Shown here one piece after another: positions 1-7,576 of a DNA stretch of 13,772 nt; position 1 is the stretch's first letter; each line of letters opens with the position of its first letter. The notes under the pieces are model-generated. The model was not told the DNA's origin and did no database searches. It worked only from the letters and a program-made list of their open reading frames with translations. Source of the stretch: Patescibacteria group bacterium (GTDB taxonomy: Bacteria; Patescibacteria; Microgenomatia; Levybacterales; UBA12049). Made by a program: the position numbers and the translations under genes. Where the stretch lies: NCBI GenBank assembly GCA_023381035.1, contig JAMCTK010000053.1, positions 1 through 13,772 on the forward strand, written 5' to 3'.

Positions 1-1
1 T

Positions 2-1360
2 TTTGTTAGTCAGAAAACAGGCTTAACTCTTAAAACATTTGCTTCTTCTTCCAAGGAAGTTCAAAAAGCGATTAATGAACAATATCGTCAAGAAATTGTC
101 GGACAGGTTGGAGATGCTTTGAAAGAGACTGAAGAATATTCTCATACAAAAACAATCGATAGCACTAAAATTGGTGACATTATAAAGGAGGCTCCAATAG
201 CAAAGATTGTCGCGACAATCTTAGAATACGCTGTAACAAGTAGGGCTTCAGATATTCACATTGAGCCACAGGAAGACAGAGTTAGAGTTAGATACAGGAT
301 TGATGGAATTTTATATGACAGGTTGAGTTTGCCAAAAAGCGTTCAAGAAGCAGTTATCTCCAGAATAAAAATTCTTTCCGAAATGAAGATTGATGAACAT
401 CGTTCTCCCCAGGACGGAAGATTTAACTTTAAAGTAGAAGATAAAGAGGTAGATTTGCGTATCTCTGTTCTTCCCACATCATTTGGAGAAAAGATCGTAA
501 TGAGGTTGCTTCGGAAATCAGGAGGAGTTCCGACACTTCCGGAGTTAGGTCTTGCAGGAACAGCTTTAAAAAACCTTGAATCAAATATTCTAAGACCTCA
601 CGGAATTATAATAGTATGTGGACCAACGGGAAGTGGAAAAACAACTACTTTATACTCTGTTCTCTCAAAACTTAATACAACCAGAGTTAATATTATGACA
701 CTGGAGGATCCAGTTGAGTATCAGATGGCAGGAATAAATCAGGTACAGATAAATACGGCAGTTGGTTTAACTTTTGCCAGCGGACTGCGGGCTTTTTTAA
801 GACAAGACCCAAACATCATTCTGGTCGGAGAAATCAGGGATCAGGAAACAACTGATTTAGCAATACAAGCTGCTTTAACCGGACATTTGGTTTTTTCAAC
901 TCTTCATACATCAAGCGCCGCGGGTGCCCTGCCCCGCTTAATGGATTTAGGAGCGGAGTCATTCTTATTGGCATCAACCATGAATGCAATATTAGCTCAG
1001 CGTATTGTCAGAAAGATTTGCACAAAATGTAAAGAGAGCTATATTCCGCCTGCTTCCATTATCAATGAAATGAGAAATGGTTTAGGCAAATATTTTCCGA
1101 CTGACAAGGAAATCAAGCTTTATAAAGGAAAAGGTTGTGAAGAATGCGGTAGTACCGGATATCTGGGAAGAGTTGGTATTTATGAAACACTTGCAGTTTC
1201 AGAGAAGATATCAACCCTTGTTTTGCAAAAAGCAGACAGTGGTACAATTGAACAGCAAGCTATAGCCGAGGGCATGATCACCATGAAGCAGGACGGATAT
1301 CTCAAGGCTTTAAGTGGAGTTACAACAGTGGAGGAGGTGCTCAGAGTAGCACAAGAATAA
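2..1360 (+). CDS. pilB: Type IV pilus extension ATPase PilB (GspE family), 5' partial
   Basis: Cytoplasmic hexameric ATPase that powers pilus assembly at the PilC platform. The reading frame is open to the left edge, so the gene begins upstream; the TTG at 119 is an internal codon. Visible residues 1-35 (starting FVSQKTGLTLK and running to an INEQYR segment) look like the end of the N-terminal MshEN/T2SSE_N domain. The N2 domain follows (ASDIHIEP, RVRYRIDG, SPQDGR). The motor core has Walker A GPTGSGKTT at about 207-215, an Asp box (TLEDPVEY), Walker B IILVGEIRD at about 272-280 and a His box GHLVFSTLHT at about 294-303. Four cysteines at about 340, 343, 379 and 382 (CTKC and CEEC) form the zinc-binding motif typical of PilB/GspE and absent from PilT, which settles extension rather than retraction. 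The stop codon is one base before the pilT ATG, so the two are probably co-transcribed and translationally coupled. Confidence 0.95.
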   Translation, partial: FVSQKTGLTLKTFASSSKEVQKAINEQYRQEIVGQVGDALKETEEYSHTKTIDSTKIGDIIKEAPIAKIVATILEYAVTSRASDIHIEPQEDRVRVRYRIDGILYDRLSLPKSVQEAVISRIKILSEMKIDEHRSPQDGRFNFKVEDKEVDLRISVLPTSFGEKIVMRLLRKSGGVPTLPELGLAGTALKNLESNILRPHGIIIVCGPTGSGKTTTLYSVLSKLNTTRVNIMTLEDPVEYQMAGINQVQINTAVGLTFASGLRAFLRQDPNIILVGEIRDQETTDLAIQAALTGHLVFSTLHTSSAAGALPRLMDLGAESFLLASTMNAILAQRIVRKICTKCKESYIPPASIINEMRNGLGKYFPTDKEIKLYKGKGCEECGSTGYLGRVGIYETLAVSEKISTLVLQKADSGTIEQQAIAEGMITMKQDGYLKALSGVTTVEEVLRVAQE

Positions 1361-1361
1361 T

Positions 1362-2441
1362 ATGGAAATGCATCCCAAGCTAAAATCTTTGCTTGCAGAA
1401 ACTATAAAAGCGAAAGCTTCAGATTTACACCTCTTAGTAGGTATAGTTCCAGTTATTAGAGTTGATGGTTCTTTGTTGAGTTTAAGCGCGTATCCTGCTG
1501 TTACAGTTGAGGAAATGGACGAAATGGCTTTTTCTGTTTTGACCACAGAGCAGAAAGATTTGCTCGTAAATAATAAAGAACTGGATTTTTCCATTGGCTT
1601 TGGTGGTGGTGCATATGGGAATCAGGGAAGATTTAGAGTTAACTATTACTATCAAAGAGGTTATCTTAGCGGAGCATTTCGTTTTTTGGAACCAAAGATC
1701 AAAACCATCGAGGAATTGAAACTGCCAAAAATTTGTCATGCCTTTTCTGACTTGAGACAAGGATTTGTCCTTGTGACAGGTCCAACTGGTCATGGTAAGT
1801 CTACTACTCTTGCAGCAATAATTAATGAAATTAATCAAAAAAGACCGTCAAACATACTAACGATAGAAGATCCTATTGAATATATTTATCCGGCCGGAAA
1901 AAGTATTATTTCCCAGAGAGAAATGAACATCGATACTCATTCATGGGGAATGTCTTTGAGAGCAGCTCTTAGGGAGGATCCTGATGTTGTTCTTGTTGGA
2001 GAGATGCGAGATCCTGAAACAATTGCGGCGGCCATAACAATTGCGGAAACAGGCCATTTAGTTTTTTCAACCCTACACACAAACTCCGCATCTCAAACAA
2101 TAGACAGAATAATAGATACTTTCCCTGCTTCCCAACAAGGTCAAATTAAAGTTCAGCTAGCATCTACTCTAAGAGGTATAGTTTCGCAAAGATTGCTCCC
2201 TCAGATTAGTGGAGGCAGAGTTCCTGCAGTTGAAGTCTTACTTGCCTCCTCTGCGGTTACGAGCAATATAAGAGAAGGTAAAACTCACTTGATTGATTCA
2301 GCAATACAAACTTCCCAAGAAGCAGGAATGATTCCTCTGGAATCATCTCTTGCTGCTTTAGTTTTATCAGGATCAATAAGCATTGAAACTGCCAGAAGCT
2401 ATTCCTTGAGACCGGACGAGCTTATGAGACTTATTGGTTAA
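1362..2441 (+). CDS. pilT: Type IV pilus retraction ATPase PilT
   Basis: Cytoplasmic ATPase expected to drive pilus depolymerisation (twitching, DNA uptake or surface pulling). At 359 aa it has the usual PilT length. N-terminal PAS-like domain about 1-110 (KASDLHLLVG, then VIRVDG). RecA-like core with Walker A GPTGHGKST (140-148), Asp box TIEDPIEY (167-174), Walker B DVVLVGEMRD (208-217) and His box GHLVFSTLHT (231-240). It lacks the tetracysteine zinc motif of PilB and has a PilT-like C-terminal region after RGIVSQRLLP. The Walker A has His where Ser is usual in the model proteins. ATG at 1362 lies one base after the pilB stop; no Shine-Dalgarno is at a useful distance (an AGGAGGT lies about 23 bases upstream), which suggests coupling to pilB. 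ATG at 1368 is an alternative start. Presence of PilT implies a retractable pilus rather than a static secretion pseudopilus. Confidence 0.95.
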   Translation: MEMHPKLKSLLAETIKAKASDLHLLVGIVPVIRVDGSLLSLSAYPAVTVEEMDEMAFSVLTTEQKDLLVNNKELDFSIGFGGGAYGNQGRFRVNYYYQRGYLSGAFRFLEPKIKTIEELKLPKICHAFSDLRQGFVLVTGPTGHGKSTTLAAIINEINQKRPSNILTIEDPIEYIYPAGKSIISQREMNIDTHSWGMSLRAALREDPDVVLVGEMRDPETIAAAITIAETGHLVFSTLHTNSASQTIDRIIDTFPASQQGQIKVQLASTLRGIVSQRLLPQISGGRVPAVEVLLASSAVTSNIREGKTHLIDSAIQTSQEAGMIPLESSLAALVLSGSISIETARSYSLRPDELMRLIG

Positions 2442-2442
2442 T

Positions 2443-3648
2443 ATGAGACTTCATTATAAGGCTGCCACAAACGACGGAAAAATTCTCACAGGATTTATTG
2501 ATGCTAAAGAGATTCTTGATGCTGCAAATTATTTAAGAAGTAAGCAGTTGCTTCCGATAAAAGTAGAGAAAATAAGTACGAGTCCTTTATATCAATTTAT
2601 TGCATCTTTTAATAAGGTAAAAAATCAAGATTTGGTTCTTTTTACCAGACAGCTTTCTTCGATGCTTAATTCGGGATTAACGCTAATGAAGGGCTTGGAG
2701 ATCCTTAGAGAACAAGTTCAAAACAAAGCTATGGCCGAGGTTGTTGGAGGAATAATTACCGACATAGAGGGAGGGCGAAACCTCTCTAGTGCCATCTCTA
2801 AATATCCAAATGTTTTTTCTCCAATATACATATCCTTGGTAAAGGCTGGGGAATCCTCAGGTCTTTTAGATAAAGTGCTTCTTCGTCTTGCGGAAAATCT
2901 AGAAAAGCAGTCAAAATTAAAATCAACAATTAAATCTGCTTTAATGTATCCCATGATAGTAGTAATTTTAATGGGACTTGTTATGTTAGTAATGATGATT
3001 TTTGTAATTCCCCAACTTTCCGTCCTTTATAAAAATTTAAACTTAGACCTACCTTTACCTACTTTAATAATGGTTGGAATATCATCAGCGGTTGCTACTT
3101 TTTGGCCAATAATCATTCTTGCTCTTGGGGTTGGATATTACTTTTTCCTAAAATGGAAAAAAACAGAACAAGGACAATTCTTGGTGGACAACCTTCTTTT
3201 AAAGTTGCCGGTTTTCGGTAAGCTTATTAAAGAATCAATTTTAACTGAATTTTCAAGAACACTTGGATTATTGGTTGGTACGGGAACCTTGGTTGTCGAT
3301 TCATTAGTCCAAACAGCCGATACTGCCGGAAATGTTCACTATAAGGTTGCGATTGTGAATTTATCAAAACAAGTTGAGAAAGGTGTTCCTCTTGGGGAAG
3401 CAATGTCCACTAATCCCCTTTTTCCCCCCATGCTAATACAATTAGTAAAAGTTGGAGAGCAAACGGGTAAAGTCGATGAAACTTTAGTTAGGGCTTCGGA
3501 GTACTACGAACGAGAAGTAAATCAAACAATTAAAACATTAACGACTGCGATGGAACCGTTCATTATGATAATTCTTGGAACGGGCGTAGCTTTTTTGATT
3601 ATTTCTGTAATAACACCAATTTATAGCTTAATTTCAAATATTCAATAA
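2443..3648 (+). CDS. pilC: Type IV pilus inner-membrane platform protein PilC (GspF family)
   Basis: Polytopic membrane protein linking PilB/PilT to the growing pilus. The 401 aa product has the family architecture: a short N-terminal segment (RLHYKAATNDGKILTGFID), then two repeated T2SSF domains. The first (about 62-187) begins with LFTRQLSSMLNSGLTL and contains SLVKAGESSG; the second (about 265-390) begins with EFSRTLGLLVGTGTLV and contains QLVKVGEQTGKVDE. Hydrophobic segments lie near 168-191, 208-236 and 371-394, matching the usual three membrane passes. I chose ATG 2443, one base after the pilT stop; a TTG nine bases upstream would add three residues inside pilT and is less likely. No cysteine occurs in the protein. 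It is the last gene of the pilB-pilT-pilC block, and a new promoter follows it. Confidence 0.95.
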   Translation: MRLHYKAATNDGKILTGFIDAKEILDAANYLRSKQLLPIKVEKISTSPLYQFIASFNKVKNQDLVLFTRQLSSMLNSGLTLMKGLEILREQVQNKAMAEVVGGIITDIEGGRNLSSAISKYPNVFSPIYISLVKAGESSGLLDKVLLRLAENLEKQSKLKSTIKSALMYPMIVVILMGLVMLVMMIFVIPQLSVLYKNLNLDLPLPTLIMVGISSAVATFWPIIILALGVGYYFFLKWKKTEQGQFLVDNLLLKLPVFGKLIKESILTEFSRTLGLLVGTGTLVVDSLVQTADTAGNVHYKVAIVNLSKQVEKGVPLGEAMSTNPLFPPMLIQLVKVGEQTGKVDETLVRASEYYEREVNQTIKTLTTAMEPFIMIILGTGVAFLIISVITPIYSLISNIQ

Positions 3649-3678
3649 AAACAGGTTATATTAAGTTCAAATTGGGTA

Positions 3679-3713
3679 TTGACAAGTATTTATTGATTTG
3701 ATTACATTATATT
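3679..3713 (+). promoter_or_regulatory. Promoter of the first pilin gene, nearly leaderless
   Basis: A perfect TTGACA (3679-3684) sits in the only sizeable gap of the region (3649-3718). It is followed after 18 bases by TACATT (3703-3708) and after 23 bases by TATATT (3708-3713). Taking TACATT as the -10 box gives standard sigma-70 spacing and a start near 3715, four bases before the ATG at 3719. Taking TATATT gives a start at or inside the ATG, but with a long spacer. Either way the mRNA would have almost no 5' leader. The element would let the pilin be expressed above the level of the pilBTC block. Positions are read from sequence; the start site is inferred. Confidence 0.55.
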
Positions 3714-3718
3714 AGAGC

Positions 3719-4267
3719 ATGAAGAAACAACTGTCCACAATAAAGCAACAAGGTTTTACTTTAATCGAACTTTTGGTTGTTATCGGAATTCTCGGAGTTT
3801 TAGCAGCAGCTCTTATCGCCACAATTGATCCTTTTGAACAGCTTAAAAAAGCAAATGACGCAAACGTTAAAAACACAACAACGGAATTTGTTAATGCAAA
3901 TGTAAGATACTATACAACTCATAACGCAATGCCTTGGGCAGCAGCCTCTTTAGGGGCAGCAGATTGCGTTGATGGTGCTGGTGGATCTCCAAGCAATGCA
4001 ACATTAAGCAATTTACCAAATTGCTTAATTGCTTTAGTTAATGATGGTGAGTTAAAAGCTGCTTTCACAACAGCTACTAATATTACGAAAGAAATTGTTG
4101 TCACAGGTGCTGATAAAGATGTAATCGCTTGCTTTAAGCCTCAATCAAAAGCTGAGCAAAGAGGTACAAATACGAAGTTTGATTCTACTGGAGGAACATC
4201 CATATCGGATTGTGCGGCACTAGGAGGAACTAACGCCAATACTAATTGTTACTGGTGCATAAGATAA
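3719..4267 (+). CDS. Type IV prepilin, possible major pilin, cysteine-rich with C-terminal CYWC
   Basis: A class III signal peptide is clear: an 11-residue basic leader, Gly12 at -1, then FTLIELLVVIGILGVLAAALIA with Glu5 of the mature protein at residue 17. PilD should cleave between Gly12 and Phe13. Mature length is 170 aa, a normal pilin size. After the hydrophobic helix comes DPFEQLKKANDA (38-49), a motif shared with the prepilin at 7073. The ectodomain is Ala/Thr/Asn-rich with six cysteines (83, 102, 138, 165, 177, 180), the last two in CYWC three residues from the end. It has its own promoter and is separated from the other prepilins by the DUF2723 gene and pilD, which makes it the best candidate for the main pilus subunit. 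That role is inferred; it could be a minor or adhesive pilin. The start ATG directly follows the promoter and has no clear ribosome-binding site. Confidence 0.88.
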   Translation: MKKQLSTIKQQGFTLIELLVVIGILGVLAAALIATIDPFEQLKKANDANVKNTTTEFVNANVRYYTTHNAMPWAAASLGAADCVDGAGGSPSNATLSNLPNCLIALVNDGELKAAFTTATNITKEIVVTGADKDVIACFKPQSKAEQRGTNTKFDSTGGTSISDCAALGGTNANTNCYWCIR

Positions 4268-6276
4268 AAATCTTCTTCAAAAAGCATAAGAATACAATTC
4301 TTGAAATAGCTCTTTTTTTATGCTTGTTTTTTTTATATCTTAGTAATTTATCTTCAAGTGTATATGGTGGTGACGTAGGAGACTTAATAACCGCGTCATA
4401 TGTTCATGGAGTTGCTCATCCTCCCGGATATCCACTTTTTACCTTAATAGGATATTTATTGTCACATATTCCTTTGAACAGTACGGTTGCATACAGAGTG
4501 GGTTTAATTTCCGTTATCTCCTCTTCTCTTGGCATCCTTTTCTTTTATAAATTAACAAAAGTTTTTACAAAAAGTATTTTAATTTCTTTAACATCTTCTT
4601 TAATTCTTGCTTTTTCATATCTTTATTGGCTTTATGCTGAGGTTGCCGAAGTTTTTTCTTTGAACGTATTTTTTGTAATTCTCTTATTATTCTTGTCTGT
4701 TCTCTTTATAAATAATCCTTCAAGAAAAAAACTTTTCATAATCTCCTTTTTTACGGGTCTTGCTTTGACAAATCATCACACAATTATTTTCTTATTTCCA
4801 ACGATCTTATTTTTAATTATTCCCAAAGCTTTTAAGTATCTTAAGTCACAAAGTACTGTCTTGGGTCTTTTCGGGTTTTTAATTCTTGGATTAAGCGTTT
4901 ACGCTTACGTTCCCATTGCTTCTCTCAGTCACCCACCTGTAAATTGGGATAATGTAAAAGACTTTAATTCATTTATTCATTTATTTCTTCGTAAAAGTTA
5001 CGGAACCTTCAAGGCCGGTTCTTTTGAGGAAACAAACTATTTACAAAGAATAGTGAGTTTAAGACTATATCTTTTTCAGCTAATTGGAAATGTCACTTTT
5101 CCAGTAGCTGTAGTATCGATAGTTGGGGCAATATATCTTTTAGTGAAGAAAACCAAGCTTTCATTAGCTCTTCTAACCAGCTTTATTCTTTCCGGTCCTG
5201 TTTTTATAGTCTATGCAGGTTTTCCGCTTTACAATTCATTTAATCTTGGAACAAATGAAAGATTTATGCTTATGTCTTTTGTTTTCATACCAATATTTTT
5301 TGCTTTTGGTCTTCTTTTTTTGCGAGATAAATTTTCCGGTTTTTTTAATGGAAGATACTCTACTCTATTTGTTTTAGTATTTCTTTTAATTCCAATATCC
5401 CTATTTAAATTCAATTATCCTAGAACCAACTTGAGCAATGTTTGGGTAGGTGATAATTTAGCAATTGATATTTTTCGTAACGTTCCTCGGAATGGTGTTT
5501 TAATTGTTTCGGGCGATACGGTAGTTTTTAATTCATGGTACGTACACTTTGTTAATAAAGTTCGTCCCGATGTAGATTTGGTAAATTTAGGAGCCGAACA
5601 ACCTTTTTTCTCGTCAGAAAAAGAGAAATATTTGAAAAAATTCCCTAAGGATAAAAATGATGAAAATTTAAATTTTAAGGTTCTGAGGAATATTTCCCTG
5701 AGCCGTCCTCTTGCTTCCTTAAATGTTTTACAATTTGAAAAAAAAGAAAAATTAATTTGGCTTCCAAATGGTTTGACCTCGATTTTACTTAAAAACAAAA
5801 AGGAAATTCCAAGTAAAGAAAAATTAATAGAAGACAATAGCAGAATATGGCAGGAATTAAGTATTCCGGATAAAAAAAATAACATCGCATTAAGTAGCTT
5901 TACTATTTCAGATATTCCAAACGTTTATTCGATGGCTATGTTAAATATGGGGAATTTTATATTTAATAATTATGATGATGGTGAATTGGCAACAAAATAT
6001 TATAAAAAAGCAATAGAAATTGATCCCGAGAATAACAAAGCCTATTTGCTTATCGGATATTACTTGGGTACAAAAGGAAATTGTGTTGAAGCTGAAAAGA
6101 AATACAACAAATCACTTGCTATTAACCCGTTTTATAAAATGACATACATATCCTTGTTTAATCTTTACCATACTTGTTTCAGAGATGATAAAAGAAGTAA
6201 AGAAACTCTTGTGAAATATAAGATTATATTTGGTTCAGATTTTTCAACTGACATAAAAGATTATCTTGATAAATAA
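4255..6276 (+). CDS. DUF2723 (TMEM260-type) GT-C membrane protein with C-terminal TPRs; candidate glycosyltransferase
   Basis: A large integral membrane protein of 673 aa from GTG 4255; TTG 4246 would add three residues and overlap the pilin gene more. There is no ATG near the N-terminus. After a first membrane helix (about 16-30) comes the DUF2723 signature GGDVGDLITASYVHG followed by HPPGYPLF (about 38-62). Many hydrophobic segments follow to about residue 390, then a soluble region and a C-terminal TPR block (about 555-655) with units such as ATKYYKKAIEIDPENNKAY and AEKKYNKSLAINP. In eukaryotes the related TMEM260 is a protein O-mannosyltransferase; bacterial members are largely uncharacterised, and the fold class uses lipid-linked sugar donors at the outer face of the membrane. 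Its place between a prepilin and prepilin peptidase, overlapping the pilin stop, suggests that it glycosylates pilins or other exported proteins. That function is inference; family membership is well supported. Codon use and base composition look like the neighbours. Confidence 0.82.
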   Translation: MHKIKIFFKKHKNTILEIALFLCLFFLYLSNLSSSVYGGDVGDLITASYVHGVAHPPGYPLFTLIGYLLSHIPLNSTVAYRVGLISVISSSLGILFFYKLTKVFTKSILISLTSSLILAFSYLYWLYAEVAEVFSLNVFFVILLLFLSVLFINNPSRKKLFIISFFTGLALTNHHTIIFLFPTILFLIIPKAFKYLKSQSTVLGLFGFLILGLSVYAYVPIASLSHPPVNWDNVKDFNSFIHLFLRKSYGTFKAGSFEETNYLQRIVSLRLYLFQLIGNVTFPVAVVSIVGAIYLLVKKTKLSLALLTSFILSGPVFIVYAGFPLYNSFNLGTNERFMLMSFVFIPIFFAFGLLFLRDKFSGFFNGRYSTLFVLVFLLIPISLFKFNYPRTNLSNVWVGDNLAIDIFRNVPRNGVLIVSGDTVVFNSWYVHFVNKVRPDVDLVNLGAEQPFFSSEKEKYLKKFPKDKNDENLNFKVLRNISLSRPLASLNVLQFEKKEKLIWLPNGLTSILLKNKKEIPSKEKLIEDNSRIWQELSIPDKKNNIALSSFTISDIPNVYSMAMLNMGNFIFNNYDDGELATKYYKKAIEIDPENNKAYLLIGYYLGTKGNCVEAEKKYNKSLAINPFYKMTYISLFNLYHTCFRDDKRSKETLVKYKIIFGSDFSTDIKDYLDK

Positions 6277-6291
6277 GCTTTAAATATTTAA

Positions 6292-7068
6292 ATGAGTTTA
6301 TTAGTTGTTTTAATACTAGGTCTTGCAATTGGATCATTTCTGAATGTTGCAATAGATAGGCTTCCTAAAAATAAGACGATCCTTAAAGGAAGATCTTATT
6401 GTGATTATTGTAAAAAAACTTTAAAATGGTACGACCTTGTGCCCGTATTTTCCTACATTTCTTTAAAAGGGAAATGTAGATATTGCAAGAAGAAATTGAG
6501 TATTCAATACCCCGTTGTTGAGATTGCCGCTTCCCTACTCTTTTTATTCATGTATTTTTATACAATTACCGGTTTTTATCAAAATCCTGATGTTATATAC
6601 ATGATTATATTTAATTTTCTTTTAGTATCATTTTTAATTGTAATATTTACGACTGATATTAAGTATGGAATCATTCCGGACAAAGTCTTAATTGTTCTAA
6701 CAGTTGTTTTAATTATATTTAAGTTAGTTTTTATGCAGCAAATATTTATTAACAATCTACTATCCGGAGTGGGAGCTTTTGTTTTCTTTCTTGCGCTTTA
6801 TTATGCAACAAAAGAAAAGGGAATGGGTTTCGGAGATGTAAAATTCGCTTTTATTATTGGTTTTTTAGTTGGTTTTCCAAACGTAATTACAGCTTTATAT
6901 ATGGCGTTCTTGACAGGTGCTTTTACTTCAATCATACTTATTTTATTAGGAAAAAAGAGATACTCGAATGCTGTTCCTTTTGGACCATTCCTGTCAGGAT
7001 CTCTATTTGTTGTATATCTCTGGGGAGACAAAATTACCGATGTCTTACTTAAGATATTAGGTCTTTAA
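6292..7068 (+). CDS. pilD: Prepilin peptidase / N-methyltransferase PilD
   Basis: Bifunctional membrane aspartic protease that removes prepilin leaders and methylates the new N-terminus. The 258 aa protein begins with a membrane helix and GSFLNVAIDRLP (14-25). The N-terminal cytoplasmic methyltransferase domain has the zinc-binding pair C37-x2-C40 and C62-x2-C65. The peptidase domain has both catalytic aspartates: D122 in FTTDIKYGIIPD and D182 in GFGDVK. A further conserved PFGPF lies at 229-233. Length and motifs are complete, so both activities are expected. It lies 15 bases after the DUF2723 gene and 4 bases before a prepilin gene, in the middle of its substrates: one upstream and six downstream. 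No Shine-Dalgarno is visible before ATG 6292, where the upstream bases are AT-rich. Confidence 0.95.
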   Translation: MSLLVVLILGLAIGSFLNVAIDRLPKNKTILKGRSYCDYCKKTLKWYDLVPVFSYISLKGKCRYCKKKLSIQYPVVEIAASLLFLFMYFYTITGFYQNPDVIYMIIFNFLLVSFLIVIFTTDIKYGIIPDKVLIVLTVVLIIFKLVFMQQIFINNLLSGVGAFVFFLALYYATKEKGMGFGDVKFAFIIGFLVGFPNVITALYMAFLTGAFTSIILILLGKKRYSNAVPFGPFLSGSLFVVYLWGDKITDVLLKILGL

Positions 7069-7072
7069 AAAT

Positions 7073-7576
7073 ATGAAAAAACAGTTAGGTTTTACATTGG
7101 TTGAGTTATTGGTGGTTGTCGGAATCCTTTCAGTTATTTCTGTTGGAGCAATTTCTATTCTCAATCCTTCTGAGCAGTTCAAGAAAGCAAATGATGCAAG
7201 AAAAAAAGCTGACCTGTCACAAATTCAAAAAGCTTTGGAAACTTTTTACGAGGACAATGGAACTTATCCTGACATAAATGGTTCGGGGGATTTTAGAATC
7301 AAAGCTCTTAACGGAAACGTGGTTGATTGGGGAACCTCATGGCAGCCTTATATGAACATTCTTCCAAAAAGTCCTTCTGGTACCTATGTTTACTATTCAA
7401 GCGGTGGACAAAGTTATTATTTATATGCTAGTCTGGAAAGAACAGGTGACCCCCAGCTTTGCAACAATGGCGGTGCTTGTACAGGCTTAACAGGAGTTGG
7501 AGGAGAACCTGATTTAACTGTTGCTTGCGGAGGAGTTTGCACTTATGGAGTTAGCAGTCCAAATGTAAGTCCATGA
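7073..7576 (+). CDS. Type IV prepilin, GspG/pilin-like
   Basis: Very short leader MKKQLG with Gly6 at -1, then FTLVELLVVVGILSVISVG, with Glu5 of the mature protein present (residue 11). It has the post-helix motif NPSEQFKKANDARKKADL (about 31-48), shared in part with the prepilin at 3719, and the usual ALETFYEDNGTYPD segment before the C-terminal sheet. The C-terminal half (KSPSGTYVYYSSGG, then QSYYLYASLE) resembles GspG and CPR pilins, followed by a Gly/Cys-rich tail with four cysteines (CNNGGAC and CGGVC). The protein is 167 aa and ends in Ser-Pro. The stop TGA overlaps the next ATG (ATGA at 7573-7576), so translation is probably coupled. It could be a major pilin, an alternative pilin or the core pseudopilin; sequence alone does not decide. 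Confidence 0.88.
   Translation: MKKQLGFTLVELLVVVGILSVISVGAISILNPSEQFKKANDARKKADLSQIQKALETFYEDNGTYPDINGSGDFRIKALNGNVVDWGTSWQPYMNILPKSPSGTYVYYSSGGQSYYLYASLERTGDPQLCNNGGACTGLTGVGGEPDLTVACGGVCTYGVSSPNVSP

Noticed and set aside
119..121. TTG as the start of pilB
   Set aside because: The frame is open to the window edge and the upstream residues match the end of the N-terminal GspE/PilB domain; this is an internal Leu codon.
2434..2442. TTG start for pilC three codons upstream of the ATG
   Set aside because: ATG 2443 directly follows the pilT stop and gives the usual N-terminus; the TTG only extends into pilT.
2423..2455. Direct repeat ATGAGACTT around the pilT/pilC junction (2424 and 2443)
   Set aside because: Both copies are explained by coding sequence, and the copies are too short to indicate a regulatory or recombination site.
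5415..5885. 156-codon open frame on the minus strand
   Set aside because: It lies wholly inside the DUF2723-TPR coding region and has no family-like motif; it is a shadow of AT-rich coding.
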